A stretch of 57,493 nucleotides of DNA, from assembly GCA_031262165.1 (NCBI GenBank), contig JAISIF010000129.1, positions 1 to 57,493 of the forward strand. The letters are read 5' to 3'. The position numbers and the translations under genes were made by a program. The stretch comes from Myxococcales bacterium (GTDB lineage Bacteria > Myxococcota > Myxococcia > Myxococcales > UBA5297). Shown here piece after piece: positions 19,445 through 29,102 of this stretch. How positions within the stretch are numbered: the first letter of the stretch is position 1; each line of letters starts with the position of its first letter. The notes below the pieces were generated by a model, which was not told where the DNA came from, searched no databases, and saw only the letters and a program-made list of their open reading frames with translations.

Positions 19445-19500
19445 TATGGTGAACGCGCCTATTTACCAAGCAGCCCTGCCTCTGGAGACCTGAACCGGCT

Positions 19501-20361
19501 CTACTTGGACCAGTCGAGGCGCCGCTGCGCCGGAAAGCTCACCTCTTCCCGCCGGAGTTGGCCGCCGATCACGGCGCTCACCTCGTAGGCGCGCGCCTCG
19601 GCTGGCAACACCACGCGCGGCCCCTTGCCGACCATCTTCCCGTCCACGAAGAGCGGCACGTCCGCTGGCACCAGGACGACGAGGCAACACTCGTCGGCGA
19701 GCTGGCTGAGCACCTGCGGCGCGACGTCGATGCGAATGCCGAAGTTGACGTTGTTGGCACTAGGGATCCCGGCGGTCGTGATGCCGACGACTCGCCCCAG
19801 CCGATCGACGATGGGGCCGCCAGAGGCGCCAGGGTTGAGCGGGATCTGGGTCTGGAAAACCGGCCGCTCAGCGCCGATCGGGTAGATGTTCGTCACCATC
19901 CCCGTGGAGAAGGTCCAGATGCCGCCGAGCCCATGGCCCACTGCGGCGACCCAGCTCCCGACCCTGAGCCCCTGCATCTGAAGCGCGAGCGGCGTTGGAG
20001 ATTTGGCCGCCACCTGCACCAAGGCCAGGTCCACGTCTTTCTGCCCGCGTTCGACCACCGCCCCTGCCAACCGCTTCCCATCGTGCAGCACGACCTCCAC
20101 GCTGGCACTGTCGCCCACGACGTGGGCGTTGGTGAGCACCAACCCATCGGCGTTCACGAAGAAGCCAGAGCCGAACTTGCCCTTGGCCGAGATGAGCACC
20201 ACCGACGGTGCGATCCGATCGAAGAGCGCCTGCTGAAAGCGCTCGATCGCCTGAATGGGATCAGCGGCCTCGGCTGATTCTGCCGCCCGTGCAGCGCCGG
20301 TCGAGAGCACTGCGGCAAGCGGGAGAAAGGCCAGGGCGCGGAACAGCGATCGCTTCGGCAT
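19501..20361 (-). CDS. Exported trypsin-like serine protease with C-terminal PEGA-like segment
   Basis: GSGFFVNADGLVLTNAHVVG, DVDLALVQV, NPGASGGPIVD; then VPLFVDGKMVGKGPRVVLPA. Confidence 0.82.
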   Translation of the reverse strand: MPKRSLFRALAFLPLAAVLSTGAARAAESAEAADPIQAIERFQQALFDRIAPSVVLISAKGKFGSGFFVNADGLVLTNAHVVGDSASVEVVLHDGKRLAGAVVERGQKDVDLALVQVAAKSPTPLALQMQGLRVGSWVAAVGHGLGGIWTFSTGMVTNIYPIGAERPVFQTQIPLNPGASGGPIVDRLGRVVGITTAGIPSANNVNFGIRIDVAPQVLSQLADECCLVVLVPADVPLFVDGKMVGKGPRVVLPAEARAYEVSAVIGGQLRREEVSFPAQRRLDWSK

Positions 20362-21464
20362 CAGAACGTCCCTGAGAGAAGCGCCCCACCACCGCCCGGG
20401 CCAGCCGAGAAGCTCAGGTCGATCGTGACGTTGTCCGGGAGCCCGAGCTTTTGGCGCAGCTTCTTGTTGTGCTCATCGGCGAGCCGACGCGCCTCGGCAG
20501 CATCAATGGGAGCCATTCGCAAAAAGAGGCCTGTCATGAGCGCTGCCGTGCCCACTGCCGTGATGACGCCGCCAGCGATGAGAAAGTTGGTTTTTCTTTT
20601 ACTCTGCTTGGCATCCCAATCTTCCCACTCCTGCGAGCCCCAATCTTCCGGCTCTTTGCCATCGCTGCCGAACAGAGGAAGCAGCATGACGACCAGGCCA
20701 CCGGCCATGGCCACGCTGCCGCCCGCCATCAGGCCAATTTTGGCGCCCCGTCTGGTCTTGTAGCTGCTGACGAGATCGGCGCGCCCGATCTCTTCATAGA
20801 AGGTGGCACCCTTCAGCGGCTCTTTGAACTTACCCTTGACCGGGATGACCCCGGACGAGGCAGAGACCACCTGGCCGTATTGATTGACGCCGATTGCCGT
20901 CCACCCTTGGAAGCCAATGAAGTTCTTCTCGTATTCGTCGAGGGCGCTCGTTCCGGTCTGCTGAATCTCCGAGATGGCCTGCATCGCGGCCGGGGGCGCG
21001 CCGTCACTCGGAGCCGCTGCCCCCTCTTTGGCCGCCAAGGCCACCCCGCGCTTCACGGTGAAGGCATCCAGCGGTTCGCCCTTCTTCGAGTAGCGCGTCA
21101 CCATCGCGGTCGGCGGGGTGCTGGAGGCACCAGGGAAGATGCGCACGATGACGATCGAGTCAGCGGGAAATTGGGCACCCTTGGCCGCGATGGCGGCATC
21201 GTCGAGTTCGGCGACCGAACCGAGCGCTTCGCCAGTGAGGACCGTGACCCCCGCCTCGCGCGCGGCTTCGGCGAACGCTGCCGTGGCCGAAGCCAATTCC
21301 TCCGATGGCATCCCGCCCGCGACGAGCAGCACGGTGGTGTCGGCGCGCCCGAGATAGCTGGTCATCGCCGAAGGCGAAAAGGTCTCTGGCCATGTCTCGG
21401 CCTGCGCGGTGAAGGGGAGGGCAAACGCGAGAAGAAGTGTGGCTCGATGCAATAAAGCACTCAT
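20361..21464 (-). CDS. Exported protein of unknown function with two TM helices
   Basis: Signal peptide MSALLHRATLLLAFALPFTAQA; 1-nt overlap (TGATG) with the downstream protease. Confidence 0.65.
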   Translation of the reverse strand: MSALLHRATLLLAFALPFTAQAETWPETFSPSAMTSYLGRADTTVLLVAGGMPSEELASATAAFAEAAREAGVTVLTGEALGSVAELDDAAIAAKGAQFPADSIVIVRIFPGASSTPPTAMVTRYSKKGEPLDAFTVKRGVALAAKEGAAAPSDGAPPAAMQAISEIQQTGTSALDEYEKNFIGFQGWTAIGVNQYGQVVSASSGVIPVKGKFKEPLKGATFYEEIGRADLVSSYKTRRGAKIGLMAGGSVAMAGGLVVMLLPLFGSDGKEPEDWGSQEWEDWDAKQSKRKTNFLIAGGVITAVGTAALMTGLFLRMAPIDAAEARRLADEHNKKLRQKLGLPDNVTIDLSFSAGPGGGGALLSGTF

Positions 21465-21779
21465 GAATCTTACCTCCTGATGCTGGTTTGGAGCTGCTGA
21501 CGATTCCTCAAAAACCTCCCCCTCCAACCGCCTCTGAATCGGGAAGATCCATCGTCATTGTGAAAGAAGTTTCTCGTCCTCCAGATGGTGTGGAGCACAC
21601 CTCATCGTTCCTCGGAATCGACGGCCTCTCGCCCTGCTCTTTTTGGCAAGCAAGGGGATAAATCCCCTTGCCAAGAAATTCTGGAAGCGGATGCGGTAAT
21701 GACCAACATCAGAGATGCAAACGATACGGACACACAACGCCCTTTCCTTTTTTTGAATAGACGCATCCAGACCAAGATG

Positions 21780-21844
21780 CCCCTCGATCGCCTCTCACTG
21801 TCGAGGCCATCCTCGATGCCAGCTGCTCTCTGGGGACGAGGGGC
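21780..21844 (+). promoter_or_regulatory. Candidate structured RNA leader upstream of hydG
   Basis: Outer stem gcccctcg/cgaggggc, inner hairpins gcctc/gaggc and ccag/ctgg; second copy at 17242-17306. Confidence 0.4.
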
Positions 21845-21938
21845 TTTCCGTTGGCTGGACCGCGCAACCCCATCAGGCGCGGCGCATCAGAGCGCTCCTT
21901 CCCCGCAGCAGACTCCAAAAACAACGAGGTCGATTCAA

Positions 21939-23345
21939 ATGTCAGACGCAAGCGTGGCTCAGACAGGTGACTTCATCCAGGACGGCGTGATCGCCCAGGT
22001 CCTCGACCGAGGCGCCGCCGCTTCCCCCACCGAGATCCGCGAGATCCTGGCCAAGGCGCTCGAGCTCAAAGGGCTGTCGCTGTCGGATGTGGCCGCGCTC
22101 TCCAAACTGCGCGATCCCGAGCTTTGCCACGCGCTGTTCGAGGCAGCTCGCGCGGTCAAGGAGAGGATCTATGGCACGCGCATGGTTCTCTTCGCGCCGC
22201 TCTACATCTCCAATCTCTGCAACAACGAGTGCCTCTACTGCGCGTTCCGCGCGAGCAACCGCGAACTGGAGCGTCGGGCGCTCTCCCGCGACGACATCAC
22301 GCGCGAGGTCGAAGAGCTCGTGGATCAGGGGCACAAGCGCGTCCTGATGGTGGCCGGTGAGCGCTACCCGCAGGAGGGCTTCCGCTACGTGCTCGACGCG
22401 ATCGACGCCATCTACGCGGTGAAGCGCCCCAAGGGAGAGATCCGCCGCGTCAACGTCAACGTGGCGCCGCTGTCCGTCGATGAGTTCCGCGAGCTCAAGG
22501 CAGCGCGCATCGGCACCTTCCAGCTCTTCCAGGAGACCTACCACCGCGGAGTCTATGCGGAGGTCCACCGCGGCGGCCCCAAGCGCAATTACGACTTCCG
22601 CGTGACCGCCATGGACCGCGCCATGGCGGCTGGGATCGACGACGTGGGCATTGGCCCGCTTCTCGGCCTGGCCGACTGGCGCTTCGAAATTCTCGCGTTG
22701 CTCCAGCACATCCACCACCTCGAAGAGCGCTTCGGCGTTGGCCCGCACACCATCAGCATCCCGCGGATCGAGCCCGCGTGCGGCTCGGACATGGCGACGC
22801 GCCCGCCCAACGAAGTGAGCGACGACGACTTCCGCAAGATCGTCGCGATCCTGCGGCTGGCCGTGCCCTACACGGGCCTCATCCTCTCGACGCGCGAGAG
22901 CGCCGCGATGCGCCACGAGCTCATCGGCCTCGGCATCTCGCAGGTCTCGGCCGGCAGCCGGACGAACCCGGGCGGCTACACCGAGCGCGAGGACGAGCAG
23001 GCCGCCCAGTTCCACCTCGGCGACCACCGCTCACTCGAAGAGGTGGTCGTGGATCTGATGTCCATGGGCCACATCCCGTCGTTCTGCACGGGCTGCTACC
23101 GCATGGGCCGAACGGGCAAGGACTTCATGGACCTCGCGCGGCCCGGCGACATTCGACGCCACTGCGATCCCAACGGCCTGTCCACATTCCTCGAATACCT
23201 GATCGACTTTGCCTCTCCCGAGACGCGGCAGATGGGCGAGCGGCTCATCCAAGACAAGATCGAGCGCATGGCGCCCATCCCGCGCGCCGTGTCCCAGAAG
23301 CTCGTCGAGCGCGTCCGTTCGGGCCAGCGCGACGCTTACGTGTGA
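21939..23345 (+). CDS. hydG: [FeFe]-hydrogenase H-cluster radical SAM maturase HydG
   Basis: CNNECLYCAF (CX3CX2C); SFCTGCYRMGRTGKDFM...HCDPNGLSTFLEYLIDF C-terminal motif. Confidence 0.9.
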   Translation: MSDASVAQTGDFIQDGVIAQVLDRGAAASPTEIREILAKALELKGLSLSDVAALSKLRDPELCHALFEAARAVKERIYGTRMVLFAPLYISNLCNNECLYCAFRASNRELERRALSRDDITREVEELVDQGHKRVLMVAGERYPQEGFRYVLDAIDAIYAVKRPKGEIRRVNVNVAPLSVDEFRELKAARIGTFQLFQETYHRGVYAEVHRGGPKRNYDFRVTAMDRAMAAGIDDVGIGPLLGLADWRFEILALLQHIHHLEERFGVGPHTISIPRIEPACGSDMATRPPNEVSDDDFRKIVAILRLAVPYTGLILSTRESAAMRHELIGLGISQVSAGSRTNPGGYTEREDEQAAQFHLGDHRSLEEVVVDLMSMGHIPSFCTGCYRMGRTGKDFMDLARPGDIRRHCDPNGLSTFLEYLIDFASPETRQMGERLIQDKIERMAPIPRAVSQKLVERVRSGQRDAYV

Positions 23346-23576
23346 GAGAGAACGACAAAGGAGATCACATTCAAATTAGTATTATAGAACGCCACAACGA
23401 CGCCAAAAAGAACATTGAATTCGAAATAAAATAATAAAGATTCCGCGTCCCACTTCGCGGGAATCAATCATTTGCAGCTTCGCTGTAAAATTATGCCGCC
23501 TTTCAGCGGTGTTTCGCTTCTCTTCGCAATTTGCAGCATTTTCGAGAAAGAATGAGATTGTTCATTTTATTTGCTA

Positions 23577-23600
23577 GACGGGCGCAGCACGCTGCGCCCC
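23577..23600. repeat. Palindromic hairpin
   Basis: gggcgcagc-a-cgctgcgcccctaca. Confidence 0.6.
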
Positions 23601-23697
23601 TACAAAACCTTCGATGGATAGCGTCAATTATTTTTGAGGACACTGTAAATCCAATAGGACCAAACTGCTTGAGAGAAAAATAGAATTTATAAAAGAA

Positions 23698-24150
23698 TTG
23701 GATGTCGTCGCGGTTCGCAATGACGAGAATGTTGGGAATATCGTCTATTGTGAATCCGAAATCATAGATTCAGACAGAGAAGACGTCGTTTTGACCTTGG
23801 GCCTTCTCAGCGTTTTGCCTGAATGTCAGAAAAAAAGGATTGGGGGAGGGGAGGGCGGCGATAGAGCTGGCACGGACGATGGGGATCGGGCGGTGCTCAT
23901 CTATGGCGTTCCAGCGTATTATCAGCGCGTTGGCTTCAAGCCTTCCAAAGAATACAGGACAACAAACGAGGATTTGCAAAGTCCCGCCGCGCTGCTGGCG
24001 CTCGAATCATATTCGAATGCATTGAGTGGAATCAAAGGCGTGTTCGATGAAGGAAAGCATTATCAAGTCGATGAGCTTGGATTGCTTGAATCCAAAAAAG
24101 GCTTCCCTCCAAAAGAAAAGCGCTCCACGAAAATACAGGATCGATTCAAT
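23698..24150 (+). pseudogene. GNAT acetyltransferase remnant, frameshifted and 5'-truncated
   Basis: DVVAVRNDENVGNIVYCESEIID...LGLLSVLPECQKKRIGG; AAIELARTMGIG in another frame; then VLIYGVPAYYQRVGFKPSKEY. Confidence 0.7.
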
Positions 24151-24155
24151 GAGTC

Positions 24156-24281
24156 AGGACTTAGGGATTATCCATCGATTATCCCGTCGCCCCGCTCGTC
24201 GGTGAAATGCCAGCCTTCGTTGCTTCGCTCTTCACTTCGTCCTTCGCGTTGCTCGGCCCTCATTGAGGGATAAATCCTTAG
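24156..24281 (+). repeat. MITE-like element A, copy 3 (shorter)
   Basis: aggacttagggattatccatcgattatcccgtcgcc...cattgagggataaatcctta. Confidence 0.8.
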
Positions 24282-24383
24282 TGGAGATGTTTTTGTGAAA
24301 GCAGGGATGATTATCAATCGCCCGTGCGAAATCATCTGAAGACCGCCATTAGAATTGGTGATTTCGGGATCAAAGGAAAAGGG

Positions 24384-24890
24384 TCACCGCATGGGCTTCA
24401 TGTAGGCGATCTGCGTCACCTCGCGGTCGTCGGACTCGGCGGCGAGCGTCGTCACGCGGCCATCCGCGGCGCGCAGGCGGCGGCACAGCTCGCGGTTGAG
24501 GTTCTGGAGCACCAGGACGTAGGCCTTCACGTCCGCCTGATAGAGCCGATACAGATCCATGTTCGTCAGTTCGAACAGGGTGACATCGGTCTCGGCTTGG
24601 GCCGTCGCTGGCCTCGGCTGCATCTCGATGAGCGTCGTCTCGCCGAAGAAGTCGCCTCGGCGCAGTCGCACGAGGCGCACCTGCTGACCGCTGACCCCAG
24701 AGCGGACCATCAGGACCTCACCCGAGTGGATGAGATACATGGATGCCCCGCGATCGCCCTCGAAGAAGATGGTCGATCTCTGTCGGAAGGTGTGCTGCTT
24801 GAGCATTCCGCACAGCCGCTCGAGGGCTGGCTCGTCGAGGCCTCCGAAGAAGGGCGTTTTCTCCAAAAATTCTTTGAGTTCTCTCTGCAT
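24384..24890 (-). CDS. Cyclic nucleotide-binding domain protein without an obvious HTH
   Basis: TPFFGGLDEPALERLCGMLKQHTFRQRSTIFFEGDRGASMYLIHSGEVLM...GDFFGETTLIE. Confidence 0.85.
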   Translation of the reverse strand: MQRELKEFLEKTPFFGGLDEPALERLCGMLKQHTFRQRSTIFFEGDRGASMYLIHSGEVLMVRSGVSGQQVRLVRLRRGDFFGETTLIEMQPRPATAQAETDVTLFELTNMDLYRLYQADVKAYVLVLQNLNRELCRRLRAADGRVTTLAAESDDREVTQIAYMKPMR

Positions 24891-25335
24891 GACTCCCCAT
24901 CACCGGGGCTGGAGGCCCGGCATGTCTCCACGTGTATCGACGAAAAGGCGGCGCGCGATAGCACGTTTCCGGGCGGGCGCGGCAAGGGCGGTGTGGCGAT
25001 GGTGAACTGAGGATTGGGTTCTGATTTTTGATGTCGTGAAATGGGTTGTAGGGGCAAGGCGTGCCGTGCCCTGTCGAACATCTTTCCGACACAGACACGA
25101 TGGGCGCGGCGCGCCGTGACCCTACGAAAAACCGCATCCATTCAAATCGAAACCAGCAGAACTCGATTGCTCTGTCCTGCCGTTGAAGGCCGTTGGCCCT
25201 CCAGAGCGCGATCGCTATAAGGCGCCGCCATTCCATCCATGCCACCCATCGTCCGCCCGCCGTGCGCGGCAGGGCACGAAGACAGAACACGAAAACGAAA
25301 ACGAACGCGACGCTCGCGAAGAAGAAGAGGAACGC

Positions 25336-26277
25336 ATGTCACCGAAACGATCCCTCAGATGGCTCTCCCTTGCCTGTGCGCTCGGATTTTTCCTGAGTGC
25401 GGGCGCCGATGAGTGCCTGGCCGCAGCCCGAACCAAGGCGCGCCACCGTATCGCCAAGGTCATCCCGACCTATGCCTATCTCGTCCCGGACAGCAGCCAG
25501 TTCATCGACGCTGATCCCGCCTTTCTCAAGAACGCCCTGGCCAAGGCCAAGCGGCGCCGAGGCGTCAAGCGCGGCGAGATCATCGACGACAAGGAGATCC
25601 GCCTGGAGATCGATCCCAAGACCTTCCAGACCGAGACCGTGATCCAGGATCTCGAGGGACTGCGCGTCGCGATGCGCCCGCCCTACAAGGGAATCGAGCT
25701 GCGCGTGGTCGATGGTGCGAGCTTCCCGCCGCGCAGCGAGATCAACGACGATGGGATGCTCGTCGTCGAGCTCAGCACGCAGCTCAAAGAGGCCATCAAC
25801 GAGGCTGTCCACTTCAACCTCCCGCCGAGGATGAAGTGCGTCGGCAAACTCGACTCGCCCAAGGCCAACGACGCGACGCTGCTGCGCTTCGAGAAAGAGA
25901 AGCTCTCCCCGGCCAAGATGATCCCCTTCATGAGTGTCGCGGACTTCGACGGCGACAAGCGTCCCGACCTGTTCCTCAGGCTCAGGGGCCTGCCCGAGAT
26001 GATCGTCTTCAACCAGGGCAATGGCTTCAATGTGGTGCCGCTGCGAGCGCCGCCGACGGAGCTGTCCACGATCCCGCGCTGCAGCCAGGATCCGCTCCAA
26101 TACGTCCGCGCCGTGCCCAACAAGCAGGTGAGGTGTCTCTCGGCGGAGAAGCGCCCCAAGAAACACAAGGGTGACGGCTTCGAGCTGATCAACCTCAACG
26201 TCAGCAACCAGCTCCTCATGTGGGACGGCTCCAAGATCGTCTCGTGTGAGCCGCTCGGTGAGGCCGTGATCCCCTGA
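25336..26277 (+). CDS. Exported protein of unknown function with FG-GAP/VCBS-like motif
   Basis: Signal peptide; SVADFDGDKRPDLFLRL. Confidence 0.65.
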   Translation: MSPKRSLRWLSLACALGFFLSAGADECLAAARTKARHRIAKVIPTYAYLVPDSSQFIDADPAFLKNALAKAKRRRGVKRGEIIDDKEIRLEIDPKTFQTETVIQDLEGLRVAMRPPYKGIELRVVDGASFPPRSEINDDGMLVVELSTQLKEAINEAVHFNLPPRMKCVGKLDSPKANDATLLRFEKEKLSPAKMIPFMSVADFDGDKRPDLFLRLRGLPEMIVFNQGNGFNVVPLRAPPTELSTIPRCSQDPLQYVRAVPNKQVRCLSAEKRPKKHKGDGFELINLNVSNQLLMWDGSKIVSCEPLGEAVIP

Positions 26278-26453
26278 CATCCCTCTCCCGCAAGCGGGCG
26301 AGGGAATTCTTGGAAACCGGTTTGGAACGAATTGGATGAGGCCATCCTCATTCGCTGCCCTCTCCCGAAAAAAGGGAGAGGGCGGTCGCGAGGCGCCATG
26401 AGAGGGGCTCCGAATCCGGCTCAGGCGTCACCTCCTCTCAGGAGCCTCTCGAG

Positions 26454-27632
26454 ATGTCTCGATACCTTTGCCGCTCCTCCGATGTCCGCTGCCCCTGGAC
26501 TGGCCTGACAGCGCTTCTCGTGCTCGCGCCGATGCTCTGTCTGTCGCTCGCGTGTGGAGAGGAGAAGCGCTTGGTCCAGCTCGAGATCGACGGCTACCGC
26601 CAGGACGTCTTCGAGCAGGAGGCCGCCTCGAAGCTCGACCTGCTCTGGGTCATCGACAACTCGGGCTCGATGAAGCCGCACCAGGACCGTCTCGCCGCTG
26701 GCCTGCGGCGCTTCATGACCCTGCTCGATCGTGGGCTCGTCGATTACCGCATCGCGGTGATCACCACTGACGCGCGCTCGGATCGCGGCGAGTTCCAAGG
26801 CGTGCCCGCCATCGTCACGCCGCAGCTCGCTGACCCGCTCTCGGCCTTTCAGCGCAATGTCCAGGTCGGCGTCGGCGGCACGGGGCACGAGGAGGCCTTC
26901 GAGTCAGCGCGTCTGGCCATCGAGCGCGAGCGGGCCATGGCTGCCGAGGTCCTCGCCGCGCGCGAGCGCTGCGCCGAAGGATGCGCCTCGGGCAACGGCG
27001 CCTGCGCCTCTGCCTGCGAGGAGAGCCACACGCCCATCTTCATGCGCCCCAACGCGCACCTGCACCTCATCTTCGTGTCGGACGAGGACGAGCAGAGCGT
27101 GGGTGAGCTGCGCTTCTTCCAGCGCTTCTTCGAGACGTCACTCGGCGTGGGCAGCGAGGACTCGGTGCGCGTGGCCACCCTGTGCGGCGATCTCTCTGTC
27201 GCCACGTGCGCCAAGGCGCCGGGCAGGCGCTACCGCGCGCTCGTCGAGTCGATGGTCGGCATCACGGCCTCGATCTGCGACGAGAGTTTCGAGACCTCCC
27301 TCTCTGCCATTGCCCTGGACGCGGCAGGCCTCGCGCGCAGGTTCAAGCTCTCGAACAAGGCGGATCCCTCGACGATCTCGATCGAGACGCTCTACCGCTG
27401 CGACAGCGAGCCAGCCCACATCGGCCGATGTCAGGAGCGCACCGATGCCTGCGATGGCGCGACGCCCTCGACCCTCGGCATCCGCTGCGTTCCGCCCGCT
27501 GACGCGACGAACGGCTGGACGTTCGAGCCGCGCGCGAACGCGCTCTTCTTCAACGGAGACGCGCTGCCGGGCCTGCGCGCCCGCGTCGTCGTCAGCTACC
27601 ACGTCGACGAGTCGCTCCTCCTACCGCGCTGA
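26454..27632 (+). CDS. Lipoprotein with von Willebrand factor A-like domain
   Basis: Lipobox LSLAC; LDLLWVIDNSGSMKPHQDRLAAGLRRF...YRIAVITTD. Confidence 0.82.
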   Translation: MSRYLCRSSDVRCPWTGLTALLVLAPMLCLSLACGEEKRLVQLEIDGYRQDVFEQEAASKLDLLWVIDNSGSMKPHQDRLAAGLRRFMTLLDRGLVDYRIAVITTDARSDRGEFQGVPAIVTPQLADPLSAFQRNVQVGVGGTGHEEAFESARLAIERERAMAAEVLAARERCAEGCASGNGACASACEESHTPIFMRPNAHLHLIFVSDEDEQSVGELRFFQRFFETSLGVGSEDSVRVATLCGDLSVATCAKAPGRRYRALVESMVGITASICDESFETSLSAIALDAAGLARRFKLSNKADPSTISIETLYRCDSEPAHIGRCQERTDACDGATPSTLGIRCVPPADATNGWTFEPRANALFFNGDALPGLRARVVVSYHVDESLLLPR

Positions 27633-27641
27633 GAGCCCCTC

Positions 27642-29102
27642 ATGGACACACGCCTCATCACCGCCCTCTTGGCTGGGCTGCTCCTCTGCCTCCTCTCCGT
27701 CGCTGCCTGCGATGGCGGGAACACGGTCGCCGTCACGCCACAGATCACCTTGGAGCGCGCTGCGCTCGACTTTGGTGAGGTGCCCGTGCTGGTGACGCGC
27801 ACGGCCTCGCTTCGGTTGACCAACACGGGCCGCGCACCGCTCGCCCTGTTCGATGTTCGGCTCGACGGCGCGGGCGATGACCTGGCCATTGCTCAGGCGC
27901 CGACCTCGATCGACTCTGGCGGCGAGGCCTGGATCGCGCTCGACTGGCGTCCGGAGCGCTTGGGGGGGCTCGATGCGATCCTGCGTTTCGCCACGGACGA
28001 TCCAGAGGCGCCACTCATCGCGGTCCCTCTCACGGGCATCTCCACGACGCAGGGCAAGCTCGAACACAGCGCCGCGCTCGACTTCGACGGCCAGTGCGAG
28101 GGCAGCGAGGCCCTGGGGCAGATCGAGCTCAGATCGACTGGCACGGCCGCGCTCGTGATCACTGGCATCGCGATCGAGCCGACATCAGAGAACGCCTTCT
28201 CCCTGCTCGGCTCGGCACGCACGCCGATCACGATCCCGAGCGGCGAATCGATCGCTTTGATCGTGCGCCATGCGCCGCCCTTTGGCGCGGAGGAGCCTCG
28301 GCGCGCGCGCCTCGTCATCGACAGCAGCGACCCGACCGCGCCGCGCCTCGACATCCCACTCGACGCCACGCTCGACCGCGCGCCCCTGGCCCACATCGCG
28401 CCCTTTCCTGGCCTAGCGCCAGGCGCCTTGCTCACGCTCGATGGCTCAGCGTCAGACGATCCAGATGGTCCTGGGCCACTCACCTTTGCCTGGACCCTCG
28501 ACGCGCGCCCTGCTGACTCGAAGAGCGCCATCGCGCACGCGGACGCGCCAGAGGCCACGCTCGAGATCGACGCGCCAGGCACCTACGACGTCGCCCTGCG
28601 CGTGACAGACGCGGCGGGCTGTGTGTCTCGGCCAGCATTCCGGACGGCGCTGGCGCAGACGGCCGAGGCGCTGCGCGTCGAGCTCTTCTGGGACAACCTC
28701 CAGGCCGACCTCGACCTGCACCTCGTCCCAGATCCAGACGACTTCTTCGACCCATCGGACTGTCACTTTGCCGATGGCCACCTCGCGCCGGACTGGGGCG
28801 TTCCAGGCGATGCGTCGGACGATCCCCTACTCCTGCGCGATGCGCTCACTGGCTACGGCCCAGAGATCATCTCGTTCCCGGCGCCCTCCGCGGGGCGCTA
28901 CCGCGCGCTCGTGCATTACTTCTCGGCGCACCACGCTGCCGCGACCGCGACCCTGGCCACCCTGCGCCTCTACCGATTCGGCGTGCTCGTGTTCGAGTCG
29001 CGCCAAACCCTCGGCAGCGAAGGCGCACGCTGGGAAGCGTTCGCCGTGGCCTGGCCTGGCGGCGAGCTCTTTCCCATCGATGTGTGCGAGGCCTGCGAAT
29101 GA
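27642..29102 (+). CDS. Lipoprotein with Ig-like/ASH-type repeats
   Basis: Lipobox LLSVAAC; LDFGEVPVLVTRTASLRLTNTGRAPLAL. Confidence 0.72.
   Translation: MDTRLITALLAGLLLCLLSVAACDGGNTVAVTPQITLERAALDFGEVPVLVTRTASLRLTNTGRAPLALFDVRLDGAGDDLAIAQAPTSIDSGGEAWIALDWRPERLGGLDAILRFATDDPEAPLIAVPLTGISTTQGKLEHSAALDFDGQCEGSEALGQIELRSTGTAALVITGIAIEPTSENAFSLLGSARTPITIPSGESIALIVRHAPPFGAEEPRRARLVIDSSDPTAPRLDIPLDATLDRAPLAHIAPFPGLAPGALLTLDGSASDDPDGPGPLTFAWTLDARPADSKSAIAHADAPEATLEIDAPGTYDVALRVTDAAGCVSRPAFRTALAQTAEALRVELFWDNLQADLDLHLVPDPDDFFDPSDCHFADGHLAPDWGVPGDASDDPLLLRDALTGYGPEIISFPAPSAGRYRALVHYFSAHHAAATATLATLRLYRFGVLVFESRQTLGSEGARWEAFAVAWPGGELFPIDVCEACE

Noticed and set aside
21643-21675. Hairpin ttggcaagcaaggggataaatccccttgccaa considered as a terminator
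   Set aside because: No T-run on the 3' side in either orientation; possibly regulatory but unsupported.
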